From NCBI GenBank assembly GCA_963740675.1, contig CAVUFS010000005.1, positions 214,692 to 278,691 on the forward strand: a DNA stretch of 64,000 nucleotides, in the 5' to 3' direction. Below the pieces are notes generated by a model. That model saw only the letters and a list, made by a program, of their open reading frames with translations. It was not told the origin of the DNA and made no database searches. The stretch is from CAIKMD01 sp963740675. GTDB lineage: Bacteria; Pseudomonadota; Alphaproteobacteria; ATCC43930; CGMCC-115725. A program made the translations under genes and the position numbers. Below are positions 40,674-48,319 of the stretch, piece after piece; positions within the stretch are counted from its first letter, which is position 1, and each line of letters starts with the position of its first letter.

Positions 40674-42377
40674 ATGGAAGCTACCGAACGTCCTGCTTTT
40701 GAACGTGCCGTCGCATTGCGGTTGGTCACGAGCGGCAAACTCGATCAAGCCGCCATCGATCGCGTCAGCCGTCTTCAGACAAGCAATAACGAGCGGTTGG
40801 AAGCGCTGCTCGTGAAGCTTGGCCTCGCAAGCGAACGTGACGTCGCTGACGCGCTTGCCGGCGAATTGGGCCTCGTTATCGCGCAGCCATCGGATTACCC
40901 CGACACGCCTTTGCTCGAGGATAGGCTGACGCCGCAATTCCTGCGCCACGTCAACGTCCTGCCGCTCGACCTCCACGAGCAGACGCTTGTTCTCGCCATG
41001 ATCGATCCGCTCGACACCTACGCGACGCGGGCGATCGAGATGGCGAGCGGCCGACGGATCGTGCCTCGTATCGCCTTGCCGTCCGATCTCGAGACTGCTT
41101 TCACCCGGCTCTACGATAACGAGAAGCCGCTTGGCCATGTCGCCGAATCGCTCACCGAGACCGGCGCCGACGAGGATTTCCTCGAAGATGTCGGCCGGCT
41201 GCGCGATCTCGCCAGTGAAGTCCCTGTCATTCGCCTGGTCAATCAATTGATCAGTCGCGCGATCGAGAGCGACGCCTCCGATATCCATATCGAATCGCTG
41301 CAAAGCCGGATGATCGTGCGCTATCGGATCGACGGCATCCTACGCGAAGTGACCTCGCCGCCGGCGAATTTGCGCGCCGCAATCATCTCGCGGGTCAAGA
41401 TCATGGCCAAGCTCAACATTGCCGAGCGCCGCCTGCCGCAAGACGGCCGCATCCGCATCGCCGTCCAGGGACGCGAATTCGATTTGCGTATCTCGACGAT
41501 GCCGACCCTGCATGGCGAGGGCGTCGTCATGCGCATCCTCGATCGTGACAGCCTGGTACACGATCTCGCGGCGCTGGGCTTCGGCGATGCCATGCTCGCG
41601 CCGTTTCTCGGCGTGCTCGATCGACCGCAAGGCATTCTGCTGGTCACCGGCCCGACCGGTAGCGGCAAGACGACGACGCTCTACACCAGCCTCCTGCGTC
41701 TCAACTCGACCGAGCGAAAGCTTTTCACGGTCGAAGACCCGATCGAATACCAGCTCGAGGGCGTCAATCAGATCCAGGTGAAACCGCAGATCGGCTTGAC
41801 CTTCGCCCAGGTGCTGCGCTCGGTGCTGCGCCAGGACCCCGACATCATCATGGTCGGCGAAATGCGCGATCTCGAAACCGCGCAGATCGCGGTACAAGCT
41901 GCGCTAACGGGACATTTGGTGCTCTCGACGCTCCACACGAACAACGCGGCCGGAACCATCACGCGGCTGCTCGATATGGGCGTCGAAGACTATCTCGTTA
42001 CCTCGACGGTCAGCGGCGTCCTCGCCCAACGCCTCGTGCGGAAGCTCTGCACCCATTGCCGCGAGGCCTATCGGCCGCTGCCCGAGCTGGTGAGTCAGAT
42101 CCATCTGCCGCAGACAGGCGATACCGCGCCAACCCTTTATCACCCGCGCGGCTGCGAGCATTGCCGCGGCGGCTATCGCGGGCGCATCGGCGTGTTCGAA
42201 TTCCTGCCGCTCACCGACAACATCCGGCGCCTCGTCCTGTCGCATGCGACGGCGCATGACATCCACCGCGCCGGCCTCGAGGAAGGCATGTGCTCGATGT
42301 ATGACGATGGCCTCGCCAAGGCGATTGCGGGCGTTACCTCGGTCGAAGAAGTCCTACGGGTCACGCGAGACATCTGA
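40674..42377 (+). CDS. gspE: Type II secretion ATPase GspE
   Basis: This 567-residue protein has an N-terminal GspE domain (LVTSGKLDQAAIDRVSRLQ). Walker A is GPTGSGKTTTLYTSLLR near 326, Asp box IEYQLEGVNQIQVKPQIG, Walker B QDPDIIMVGEMRD, and His box VLSTLHTNNAAGTITRLLDM. The zinc tetracysteine is CTHCREAY and CEHCRGGY, as in GspE and PilB. It drives pseudopilus assembly at the inner membrane. AAGGAGG is 8 bases before the ATG at 40674. The stop overlaps the gspF start (TGATG). Confidence 0.97.
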   Translation: MEATERPAFERAVALRLVTSGKLDQAAIDRVSRLQTSNNERLEALLVKLGLASERDVADALAGELGLVIAQPSDYPDTPLLEDRLTPQFLRHVNVLPLDLHEQTLVLAMIDPLDTYATRAIEMASGRRIVPRIALPSDLETAFTRLYDNEKPLGHVAESLTETGADEDFLEDVGRLRDLASEVPVIRLVNQLISRAIESDASDIHIESLQSRMIVRYRIDGILREVTSPPANLRAAIISRVKIMAKLNIAERRLPQDGRIRIAVQGREFDLRISTMPTLHGEGVVMRILDRDSLVHDLAALGFGDAMLAPFLGVLDRPQGILLVTGPTGSGKTTTLYTSLLRLNSTERKLFTVEDPIEYQLEGVNQIQVKPQIGLTFAQVLRSVLRQDPDIIMVGEMRDLETAQIAVQAALTGHLVLSTLHTNNAAGTITRLLDMGVEDYLVTSTVSGVLAQRLVRKLCTHCREAYRPLPELVSQIHLPQTGDTAPTLYHPRGCEHCRGGYRGRIGVFEFLPLTDNIRRLVLSHATAHDIHRAGLEEGMCSMYDDGLAKAIAGVTSVEEVLRVTRDI

Positions 42378-43597
42378 TGACGCTCTATCGCTATCAAGCC
42401 GCAGCAGCATCGGGCGAACTCGTCGCCGGCGAGATGGATGCGACGACGCAGAAGGCCGTTGTCGAGCGGCTCCATAATCTCGGCTACATCCCGATCCGCG
42501 CGGACATTGCCCCGTCGGGCACGCTGTTCCGGCTGCCGGTCGCGCTGAGCCGAGGCATTGACCGCAAGAGCGGACGCGGCCTCGCGTTTCTGACGCAACA
42601 ACTCGGCATGATGCTGCAGGCCGGCTTGTCGATCGACCGCGCGCTCGAAATCTCGCAGAGCATCGTGCCCGGCAAGGCCGAACGCGACTGCTTGCGCGCC
42701 GTGCTCGATCGCGTCCGCGGCGGCAGCACGTTTGCCGATGCTTTGGCGGCCCAGAACGGCTTCTTTCCCGGCTTCTATATCGGCATGGTGCGTGCCGGCG
42801 AGGCCGGCGGATCGCTCGACACGACCTTGCGCCAATTGGCCGAGTTGCTCGAGCGCTCGCGTGCGGCCCGCGAACACGTCAAATCCGCCCTGGCCTATCC
42901 GCTGGTAGTGCTGGCGACGGGCTGCGCTTCGATCGCGATTTTGTTCGGCTTCGTCATCCCGCGCTTCGAGCCGCTGTTCGACGGTGCCGGCGCCGCGCTG
43001 CCGACCATGACACGCTGGGTCCTGGCGACCAGCGACATCATTCGCGACGATTGGTGGGCCTTTCTTGCTGTGATACTCGTTGTCGTTTTCACCGCACGCT
43101 ACGCCTTGCGAACCCCGTCGGGACGGCAGCGCTGGCATCGTGCGCTGCTGCGGATGCCGGGCTTCGGCGATCTTGTGACCAAGATCGAACTCGCGCGTTT
43201 CAGCCGCACGCTCGGCACGCTGCTGCGCAATGGCGTCTCGCCGCTCGCGGCGCTCGCCATCACCCAGGGGACGATCAGCAATTCGGTGCTGCGCGCCGCG
43301 CTTGGCACGGTCATGGAAAGCGCCAAGGAGGGCAAAGGCATCGCCGAGCCGTTGGAAAAGACCGGACTCGTCCCGGCGCTCGCAGTGCAATTGACGCGAG
43401 TCGGCGAAGAGACCGCGCGGCTCGATGAAATGCTGCTGAAGATCGGCGAGATCTATGACGAAGAGACACAGCGGAGCATCGAGCGGCTGCTCGCGCTTCT
43501 TGTTCCGGGCGTCACCATCGCGCTCGGCGTCATCGTGGCCATCGTCATGGGCTCGATCGTGACCGCGATCCTCAGCGTTTATGACCTGGCGATGTGA
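42377..43597 (+). CDS. gspF: Type II secretion inner-membrane platform protein GspF
   Basis: This 406-residue protein has two repeated GspF/PilC domains: FLTQQLGMMLQAGLSIDRAL and FSRTLGTLLRNGVSPLAALA. Helices lie at about 170-190, 220-240 and 375-400. GMVRAGEAGGSLDTTLRQLAE and RVGEETARLDEMLLKIGEIY are the conserved cytoplasmic motifs. It recruits GspE and organises pseudopilin polymerisation. Confidence 0.97.
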   Translation: MTLYRYQAAAASGELVAGEMDATTQKAVVERLHNLGYIPIRADIAPSGTLFRLPVALSRGIDRKSGRGLAFLTQQLGMMLQAGLSIDRALEISQSIVPGKAERDCLRAVLDRVRGGSTFADALAAQNGFFPGFYIGMVRAGEAGGSLDTTLRQLAELLERSRAAREHVKSALAYPLVVLATGCASIAILFGFVIPRFEPLFDGAGAALPTMTRWVLATSDIIRDDWWAFLAVILVVVFTARYALRTPSGRQRWHRALLRMPGFGDLVTKIELARFSRTLGTLLRNGVSPLAALAITQGTISNSVLRAALGTVMESAKEGKGIAEPLEKTGLVPALAVQLTRVGEETARLDEMLLKIGEIYDEETQRSIERLLALLVPGVTIALGVIVAIVMGSIVTAILSVYDLAM

Positions 43598-43604
43598 GGC
43601 GGCA

Positions 43605-44084
43605 ATGATGCCTCGTCCCCGCCTCGTCGCACAGCGCGGCTTCACCCTTATCGAGATGTTGGTCGTTCTGACCATCGCGGCGCTGATCGTTGGGCTGGCC
43701 TTGCCGCGGCTCACTGGCGCCACGGAAACGGCCACGCTGCGAACCGCGGCCCATGAAGTCGCCGCCGCCCTGCGCAACACGCGCAGCCTCGCCATGACCC
43801 GCGGACAAACCGAAGCTTTCGTCATCGACACGGCGAATGGCGCATTCCGCGCGGGGCAGACAGCGTCGCCAGGTCAATTACCGCGCGGTGTTCAGCTCGC
43901 GCTGGTGACCGTCACCGCAGATCGCGACAGCGCCAGCCAGGGATGGATCCAGTTCTTTGCCGATGGCAGCTCGACCGGCGGCGGCGTGCTACTCGCCACC
44001 GGCAAGGCGCGCAGCCAGGTGCTCGTCGATTGGCTGACGGGCCGCGTCTCGGTCGCGGAGAGAGCCGATGCAGCTGCGCGCTGA
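43605..44084 (+). CDS. gspH: Type II secretion minor pseudopilin GspH
   Basis: This protein has about 159 residues. The prepilin peptidase site is QRG-FTLIEMLVVLTIAALI, cleaved after Gly, followed by the long hydrophobic helix. The globular part includes LRNTRSLAMTRGQTEAFVID, typical GspH, with the C-terminal GSSTGGGVLLATGKARSQVL. It caps or assembles the pseudopilus tip. Its ATGATG start follows gspF by 7 bases, and its stop overlaps gspI by 17 bases. Confidence 0.9.
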   Translation: MMPRPRLVAQRGFTLIEMLVVLTIAALIVGLALPRLTGATETATLRTAAHEVAAALRNTRSLAMTRGQTEAFVIDTANGAFRAGQTASPGQLPRGVQLALVTVTADRDSASQGWIQFFADGSSTGGGVLLATGKARSQVLVDWLTGRVSVAERADAAAR

Positions 44085-44484
44085 CGAAAGCGGCTTCACC
44101 CTGATCGAGGTCCTGGTCGCGACCACGATCGCGGCGCTGTTGCTGCTGCCGCTGCTCCGCGGGTTCTCGACGGGACTGCAGGCCACGACACGCAGCGGCA
44201 GCCTTACCGAGGCAACGCTGATCGCACAATCGACGCTGGAGACGGTCGGGGCGCAGGCGCCGCTCGATGAAGCAAAGGAGATCGATCGCCAGGAAGGCCG
44301 CTATCACGTGAAGGCCGAGGTGCACCAATACTCGAGCCCGGAGCTCGCCGACGATGCCTCGCTACCGATCGCGCCCTACGAAATCACCGTCACCGTCGAT
44401 TGGCCGGAAGGCACGAAGGTTCAATCGGTCGCTGTTCGCACGCTTCGCCTGGGTCCGGCCCCTGCCGGAACATCATCGCCATGA
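44068..44484 (+). CDS. gspI: Type II secretion minor pseudopilin GspI
   Basis: This 138-residue protein has the prepilin motif ESG-FTLIEVLVATTIAALL, with conserved Glu at +5. It continues as TLIAQSTLETVGAQAPLD, the GspI family pattern. It nucleates the minor pseudopilin complex with GspJ and GspK. The start overlaps gspH. The end overlaps gspJ (ATGA). Confidence 0.92.
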   Translation: MQLRADESGFTLIEVLVATTIAALLLLPLLRGFSTGLQATTRSGSLTEATLIAQSTLETVGAQAPLDEAKEIDRQEGRYHVKAEVHQYSSPELADDASLPIAPYEITVTVDWPEGTKVQSVAVRTLRLGPAPAGTSSP

Positions 44485-45122
44485 CGACGCGTGTAAGCCT
44501 TCATCGCGGCGCCGAGGGATTTACCCTTGTCGAACTGCTGGTCGCGATCACCCTCATCGCCTTGTTGACCGTCGGCCTTTATCAGGCTTTCGGCATCGGC
44601 ACCCGCGCCGCCAGCACGGTCAGCGCGAATATCGATCGGGCGGCGCAGATCGCCCTCGCCTATGATTTCATGCAACGCGCCTTCACCGCCGCGGAGCCGC
44701 TGCCGGCACCAACGGATCTGTCGCAGGCCGCGATAAACTTCGACGGCGAAAGCCAGGCGCTGAGCTTCGTCGCTTTGCCGCCGGCCTATCTCGCGATCGG
44801 CGGCTTTCAACGCCTCCATCTTGGACTCGAACCAGGAAGAGACGGCGCGAGGCTCATCGTGACTTGGGAAGGCGTCGCACGCGGACCCACCGCTCCGCAG
44901 CCCGAGATGCTGCAGCCTTCGGTCTTGATCGATCAGGTGCGCAGCGTCGCTTTCACCTATTTCGGGGTTCCTGGGCCAAAGCAAAAAGCCGCCTGGCTGG
45001 ATCGCTGGTCGGAACGAGATTCGCTGCCCCAGCTTATTCGCATGCGCCTGACCTTGGCGAACGGGACGCAGGCGCCGGATTTGATCGTGGCTCCACGGCT
45101 TGCCGAGACCGCACAACCATGA
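44481..45122 (+). CDS. gspJ: Type II secretion minor pseudopilin GspJ
   Basis: This 213-residue protein has the prepilin motif AEG-FTLVELLVAITLIALL, then the helix and a large globular domain (DFMQRAFTAAEPLPAPTD, LIVTWEGVARG, LIDQVRSVAFTYFG). GspJ forms the tip complex with GspI and GspK. The start MTTRVSLHRG at 44481 overlaps the gspI stop. The end overlaps gspL by four bases. Confidence 0.92.
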   Translation: MTTRVSLHRGAEGFTLVELLVAITLIALLTVGLYQAFGIGTRAASTVSANIDRAAQIALAYDFMQRAFTAAEPLPAPTDLSQAAINFDGESQALSFVALPPAYLAIGGFQRLHLGLEPGRDGARLIVTWEGVARGPTAPQPEMLQPSVLIDQVRSVAFTYFGVPGPKQKAAWLDRWSERDSLPQLIRMRLTLANGTQAPDLIVAPRLAETAQP

Positions 45123-46246
45123 CGTTGACCCATCCTCTCTTTTCGCGACGGAAGGACATTGGCAGCGGGCGCGCACGTCTCGACGTCGCGGTCACCGATG
45201 CCTGGCGCTGGTGGATCGGCGAATTGGCCGCCTGCGTGCCATCGACGCTACGGCAACGCCTCGCCAGCAGCCGAGGCCGTTTGCTTTTGGTCATTGACGC
45301 CGAGGGAGACAATCTGATCGAGGAGACGGGCGATGGGCGCCGCTCGCTCGGCCGGCTCGATGTCGATGCGCCGCGCGATCGGCAAATCATCGCCCGCCCA
45401 CCCCGCACGCGACCGGACGAGCATCGGCCGATCACCATCCGGCTCGATACGCGCCATGCTTTGCGCACGACGGCATCACTGCCGCTCGCCGCCGAGCGCA
45501 ACCTCGCCCAGGTCATCGGCTTCGAATTCGAGCGCTTGGTGCCGTTCAAGCAAAGCGAGGTCTATTTCGCGTATCGCGTAACCGCGCGCGACAAGGCGAC
45601 GCAAACCCTCGCCATCGAGCTGACCATCGTCCCGCATGCCGAGCTGGCCAAAATTGCCGCTGTCCTACCCGGCTTGGGCTTTCAAGCCGACGAGATTCAA
45701 GTCGCCGACCCGAGCGTCGCTGCGCCGACGATCATCCCTATCGCGAGCGAGAATCGTATCGCGCGCAGTCGGAGCAGCCGTCGGATCAATCTTGGCCTCG
45801 GTGCCATCGCGATCACGCTCGCCATCGTCTGTGGGGCGATCCCGCTCTGGCGTGATAACGCAACGATCAGCAGTCTCGACGCGCAGATCGCGAATGCGCG
45901 CCACCAGGCCGAGTCGAGCGCCACCCTGCAGAAGCAGATCGACGCCCAGAGCCGCGACCAGCGGTTCCTCATCGATCGTAAACAGGCGAGCCCGACCGTG
46001 ACTGAGTTGCTGGCGACCCTGACGCAACTTCTTCCCGATGATAGCTATCTTACCGAGCTCGAGGTCAAAGGCGACGCGGTCAGAATGGTCGGCCTCACCG
46101 GCTCCGCGACCGCGCTGCTCGCCGCGATTGCAAAATCGCCGAGTTTCCGCGATGCGTCCTTCGAATCCTCGATCACGCGCGACACAAAGACCAATCGCGA
46201 GCACTTCGATATCGGCGCGCATATCGCAAAGCGAGGTAGCCCATGA
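45119..46246 (+). CDS. gspL: Type II secretion assembly-platform protein GspL
   Basis: This 375-residue protein has a cytoplasmic actin-like N-terminal region (IDAEGDNLIEETGDGRRSLG, RTTASLPLAAERNLAQVIGF), a transmembrane helix near residues 223-242 (NLGLGAIAITLAIVCGAIPL), and a periplasmic ferredoxin-like domain with the PilN-like segment LLATLTQLLPDDSYLTELEV. It links GspE to GspM. The sequence is divergent from enteric GspL but position and topology agree. Confidence 0.88.
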   Translation: MTLTHPLFSRRKDIGSGRARLDVAVTDAWRWWIGELAACVPSTLRQRLASSRGRLLLVIDAEGDNLIEETGDGRRSLGRLDVDAPRDRQIIARPPRTRPDEHRPITIRLDTRHALRTTASLPLAAERNLAQVIGFEFERLVPFKQSEVYFAYRVTARDKATQTLAIELTIVPHAELAKIAAVLPGLGFQADEIQVADPSVAAPTIIPIASENRIARSRSSRRINLGLGAIAITLAIVCGAIPLWRDNATISSLDAQIANARHQAESSATLQKQIDAQSRDQRFLIDRKQASPTVTELLATLTQLLPDDSYLTELEVKGDAVRMVGLTGSATALLAAIAKSPSFRDASFESSITRDTKTNREHFDIGAHIAKRGSP

Positions 46247-46824
46247 CCCCGCCGCTATCGCCTCCCTTCCAACGCGCGCTCGCTGTGGCGATTCTCGTCG
46301 CCATCGCGGCCGTGATTTACGGCGCCGTTGCGCAACCGTTGATCGATGCCTATGCGGCCTATCGTGTCGCGATCGCGCAACAGCGCGAGGTTCTGTTGCG
46401 CTATCAACGCGCGGCCCAGGCATTGCCGGCGCGGCAAAAAGAGCTCGCAACGTTGAGCCAGGCACAAGCAAAGGCAGACGGATTCCTCGAAGGAGCGAGC
46501 GACACGCTGATCGCGGCGCAAATCCAGAACCGGGTCAAGACCTTGGCGAATGCGGCGAAGACCGAGCTGAAGAGCAGCCAGGTGTTGCCTGCCGAGCCCG
46601 ACGGAAAGCTGAAGCGTATCGCAATCCGCAATCAGATCTCGGCGACGGCCGACGGCCTGCTCGCGATCTTTCACGATCTCGAGGCGCAATCGCCCTCGCT
46701 CTTCCTCGATAACGTAACTCTACAGACGCGGCCGGTGGCACTTCGCGACCGCAACAATCCAGGCAATGGCGATACAATCGACGTGCAGTTCGATGTTTAC
46801 GGCTATTCCCATGTGAGCGGCTGA
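46243..46824 (+). CDS. gspM: Type II secretion assembly-platform protein GspM
   Basis: This 193-residue protein has one N-terminal helix (LAVAILVAIAAVIYGAVAQP), a coiled-coil segment (YQRAAQALPARQKELATLSQ), and a periplasmic ferredoxin-like domain (IRNQISATADGLLAIFHDLE). This is the GspM layout, the partner of GspL. The start overlaps the gspL stop (ATGA). Length is normal for the family. Confidence 0.88.
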   Translation: MTPPLSPPFQRALAVAILVAIAAVIYGAVAQPLIDAYAAYRVAIAQQREVLLRYQRAAQALPARQKELATLSQAQAKADGFLEGASDTLIAAQIQNRVKTLANAAKTELKSSQVLPAEPDGKLKRIAIRNQISATADGLLAIFHDLEAQSPSLFLDNVTLQTRPVALRDRNNPGNGDTIDVQFDVYGYSHVSG

Positions 46825-46835
46825 GCATCACGGCG

Positions 46836-47345
46836 ATGAGACTTTCCTCCCAACATACGGTCGGCGTCCTTCTCGTCACGCTCTGCCTTGGTTTGGGAGC
46901 GCTGGCAGTGAGCGAACTCCGCATCGCGGCCATCCCGGCACAGGATCAGGGTCCTTCCGCCGCCGGCAAAACGCCGGCAGCAAGCACACCGGCCGCGTTC
47001 GTTCTGCCGCCCATACAGCGATTTGCCATCGTGACCGAGCGCCCGCTCTTTTCGCCCAACCGCAAGCCGCAGCTTCATGCCGACGACACAGCCGGAGCGT
47101 GGTCGTCTTTCGTGCTCGCCGGCATCATCATCACGCCGGCATCGCGCGAGGCCCTCGTACTGCACGGCAAGCCGCAGAGCATCGCGCATATCCAGGAAGG
47201 TCAGGCGCTCGAAGGCTGGACCGTCACCTCGATCTATCCGGATCGCGTCGTATTCCGTGACGGGCTCGGCGAGCATGAATTGAAGCTCATCCCGAAAGCC
47301 CCGCCCCCCGCGGTCGCGACCCGGCCGCGGTTACCGGCCGAATAA
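46836..47345 (+). CDS. T2SS component of GspC/GspN type (HR-domain-like)
   Basis: This 169-residue protein has an N-terminal helix (VGVLLVTLCLGLGALAVSEL), a Pro/Ala linker, then a small beta domain VLAGIIITPASREALVLHGK, IAHIQEGQALEGWTVTSIYP and DRVVFRDGLGEHELKLIP. The order resembles the GspC homology region, which contacts the secretin, and also short GspN proteins of alphaproteobacteria. No PDZ domain follows. It is the last gene of the plus-strand operon and converges on gspK 2 bases away. Confidence 0.75.
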   Translation: MRLSSQHTVGVLLVTLCLGLGALAVSELRIAAIPAQDQGPSAAGKTPAASTPAAFVLPPIQRFAIVTERPLFSPNRKPQLHADDTAGAWSSFVLAGIIITPASREALVLHGKPQSIAHIQEGQALEGWTVTSIYPDRVVFRDGLGEHELKLIPKAPPPAVATRPRLPAE

Positions 47346-47347
47346 AG

Positions 47348-48313
47348 CTAGCGCAGCGATAATTCGTTGCCGGACGACAGATCGGCCGGCTGTTCCCAGC
47401 GCAGGATTCGGGTCGGCTCCAGGGGCCGGTCCGGCGACACTGCAACAACCGCGCGCCGAGTGAAGGAAGCGCCGTCCGGAAGTGTCGCCCGTGCCGTGAT
47501 GCTCACGACATGCAGCGTATCGACGCGCGCGTAAAGCGCGAGCTTTGACAACTCCTCGGCATCGAGCTGCATCGCACCGCCCGCGCGCAACGCTATGACG
47601 GCGTCGGCATCGCCCGGCTCCGCACCCGGAATCGCCAGCAATGTTTGCCGCGATGCCGTCATGGGGTTGATGGTCGGATTCTGCGAATAGACCGTGACCT
47701 CGGGCTCCAGACGCGTGTAAAGCGGGCGCGTCATCCCGGGGAGAAGGCGCAGCTCCGACACATCGGCAAAGGCGAGATTCGCGAGGTTGATGACATGCGA
47801 TTGACCGAAAATACGTCCGGTGTTCGATGGCGCCGTCGGTGCTGTGAGCACGAATTGCTTGCGGCGATCGAGAATCGCCTGGGTGATCAGCGCTTGCTGA
47901 TTGCGATCGGCGCCGAATTCGTTCAGCAGCCCGGCGATCAGCTCTTTCGACGCGGTATTCACGTCGATCTTGCCGCCTTCGTCGGCGACGGTGATGGCGA
48001 GACGCCGCCCCGCATATTGCCCGTCATAGACGCGGCCATCCGCTTGCCAGCGCGCCGCGATAACGGGATTGAGCACCCCCATGACTGCGAGCGTGATGCC
48101 TGCATCGGCACTCGCCTGCAGTTGCGCGAGATCAAGGCGGTTCCGCGAGACCACCGCGGCGCTGCGCGAATCGGCTGCGACTTCGGCGCCGAGCAGCGCC
48201 AACAGCGCGAGCACCCAGATCACGAGGATCAGCGCGAAACCGTGGTCGCGACGGCCGTTCTGTGATCGGTTGCAATCTTCGCGAATTGTCCCGCGCGGCG
48301 TCACGGGTCCCAC
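47348..48313 (-). CDS. gspK: Type II secretion minor pseudopilin GspK
   Basis: This 321-residue protein has a prepilin-like site RRDHG-FALILVIWVLALLAL, where Ala replaces the usual Thr at +2 and the +5 position is not Glu, as is normal in GspK. A saposin-like insert follows, with KIDVNTASKELIAGLLNEFG (helix-hairpin-helix) and PGAEPGDADAVIALRAGG. It is the tip pseudopilin. It lies 6 bases after the gspD stop on the same strand. Confidence 0.93.
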   Translation of the reverse strand: MGPVTPRGTIREDCNRSQNGRRDHGFALILVIWVLALLALLGAEVAADSRSAAVVSRNRLDLAQLQASADAGITLAVMGVLNPVIAARWQADGRVYDGQYAGRRLAITVADEGGKIDVNTASKELIAGLLNEFGADRNQQALITQAILDRRKQFVLTAPTAPSNTGRIFGQSHVINLANLAFADVSELRLLPGMTRPLYTRLEPEVTVYSQNPTINPMTASRQTLLAIPGAEPGDADAVIALRAGGAMQLDAEELSKLALYARVDTLHVVSITARATLPDGASFTRRAVVAVSPDRPLEPTRILRWEQPADLSSGNELSLR

Positions 48314-48319
48314 CTCCGG

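Noticed and set aside
42173..43831. 552-codon minus-strand frame opposite gspE/gspF
   Set aside because: Antisense of strongly conserved T2SS genes. The composition is low-complexity Arg/Ala/Gln and it crosses gene boundaries.
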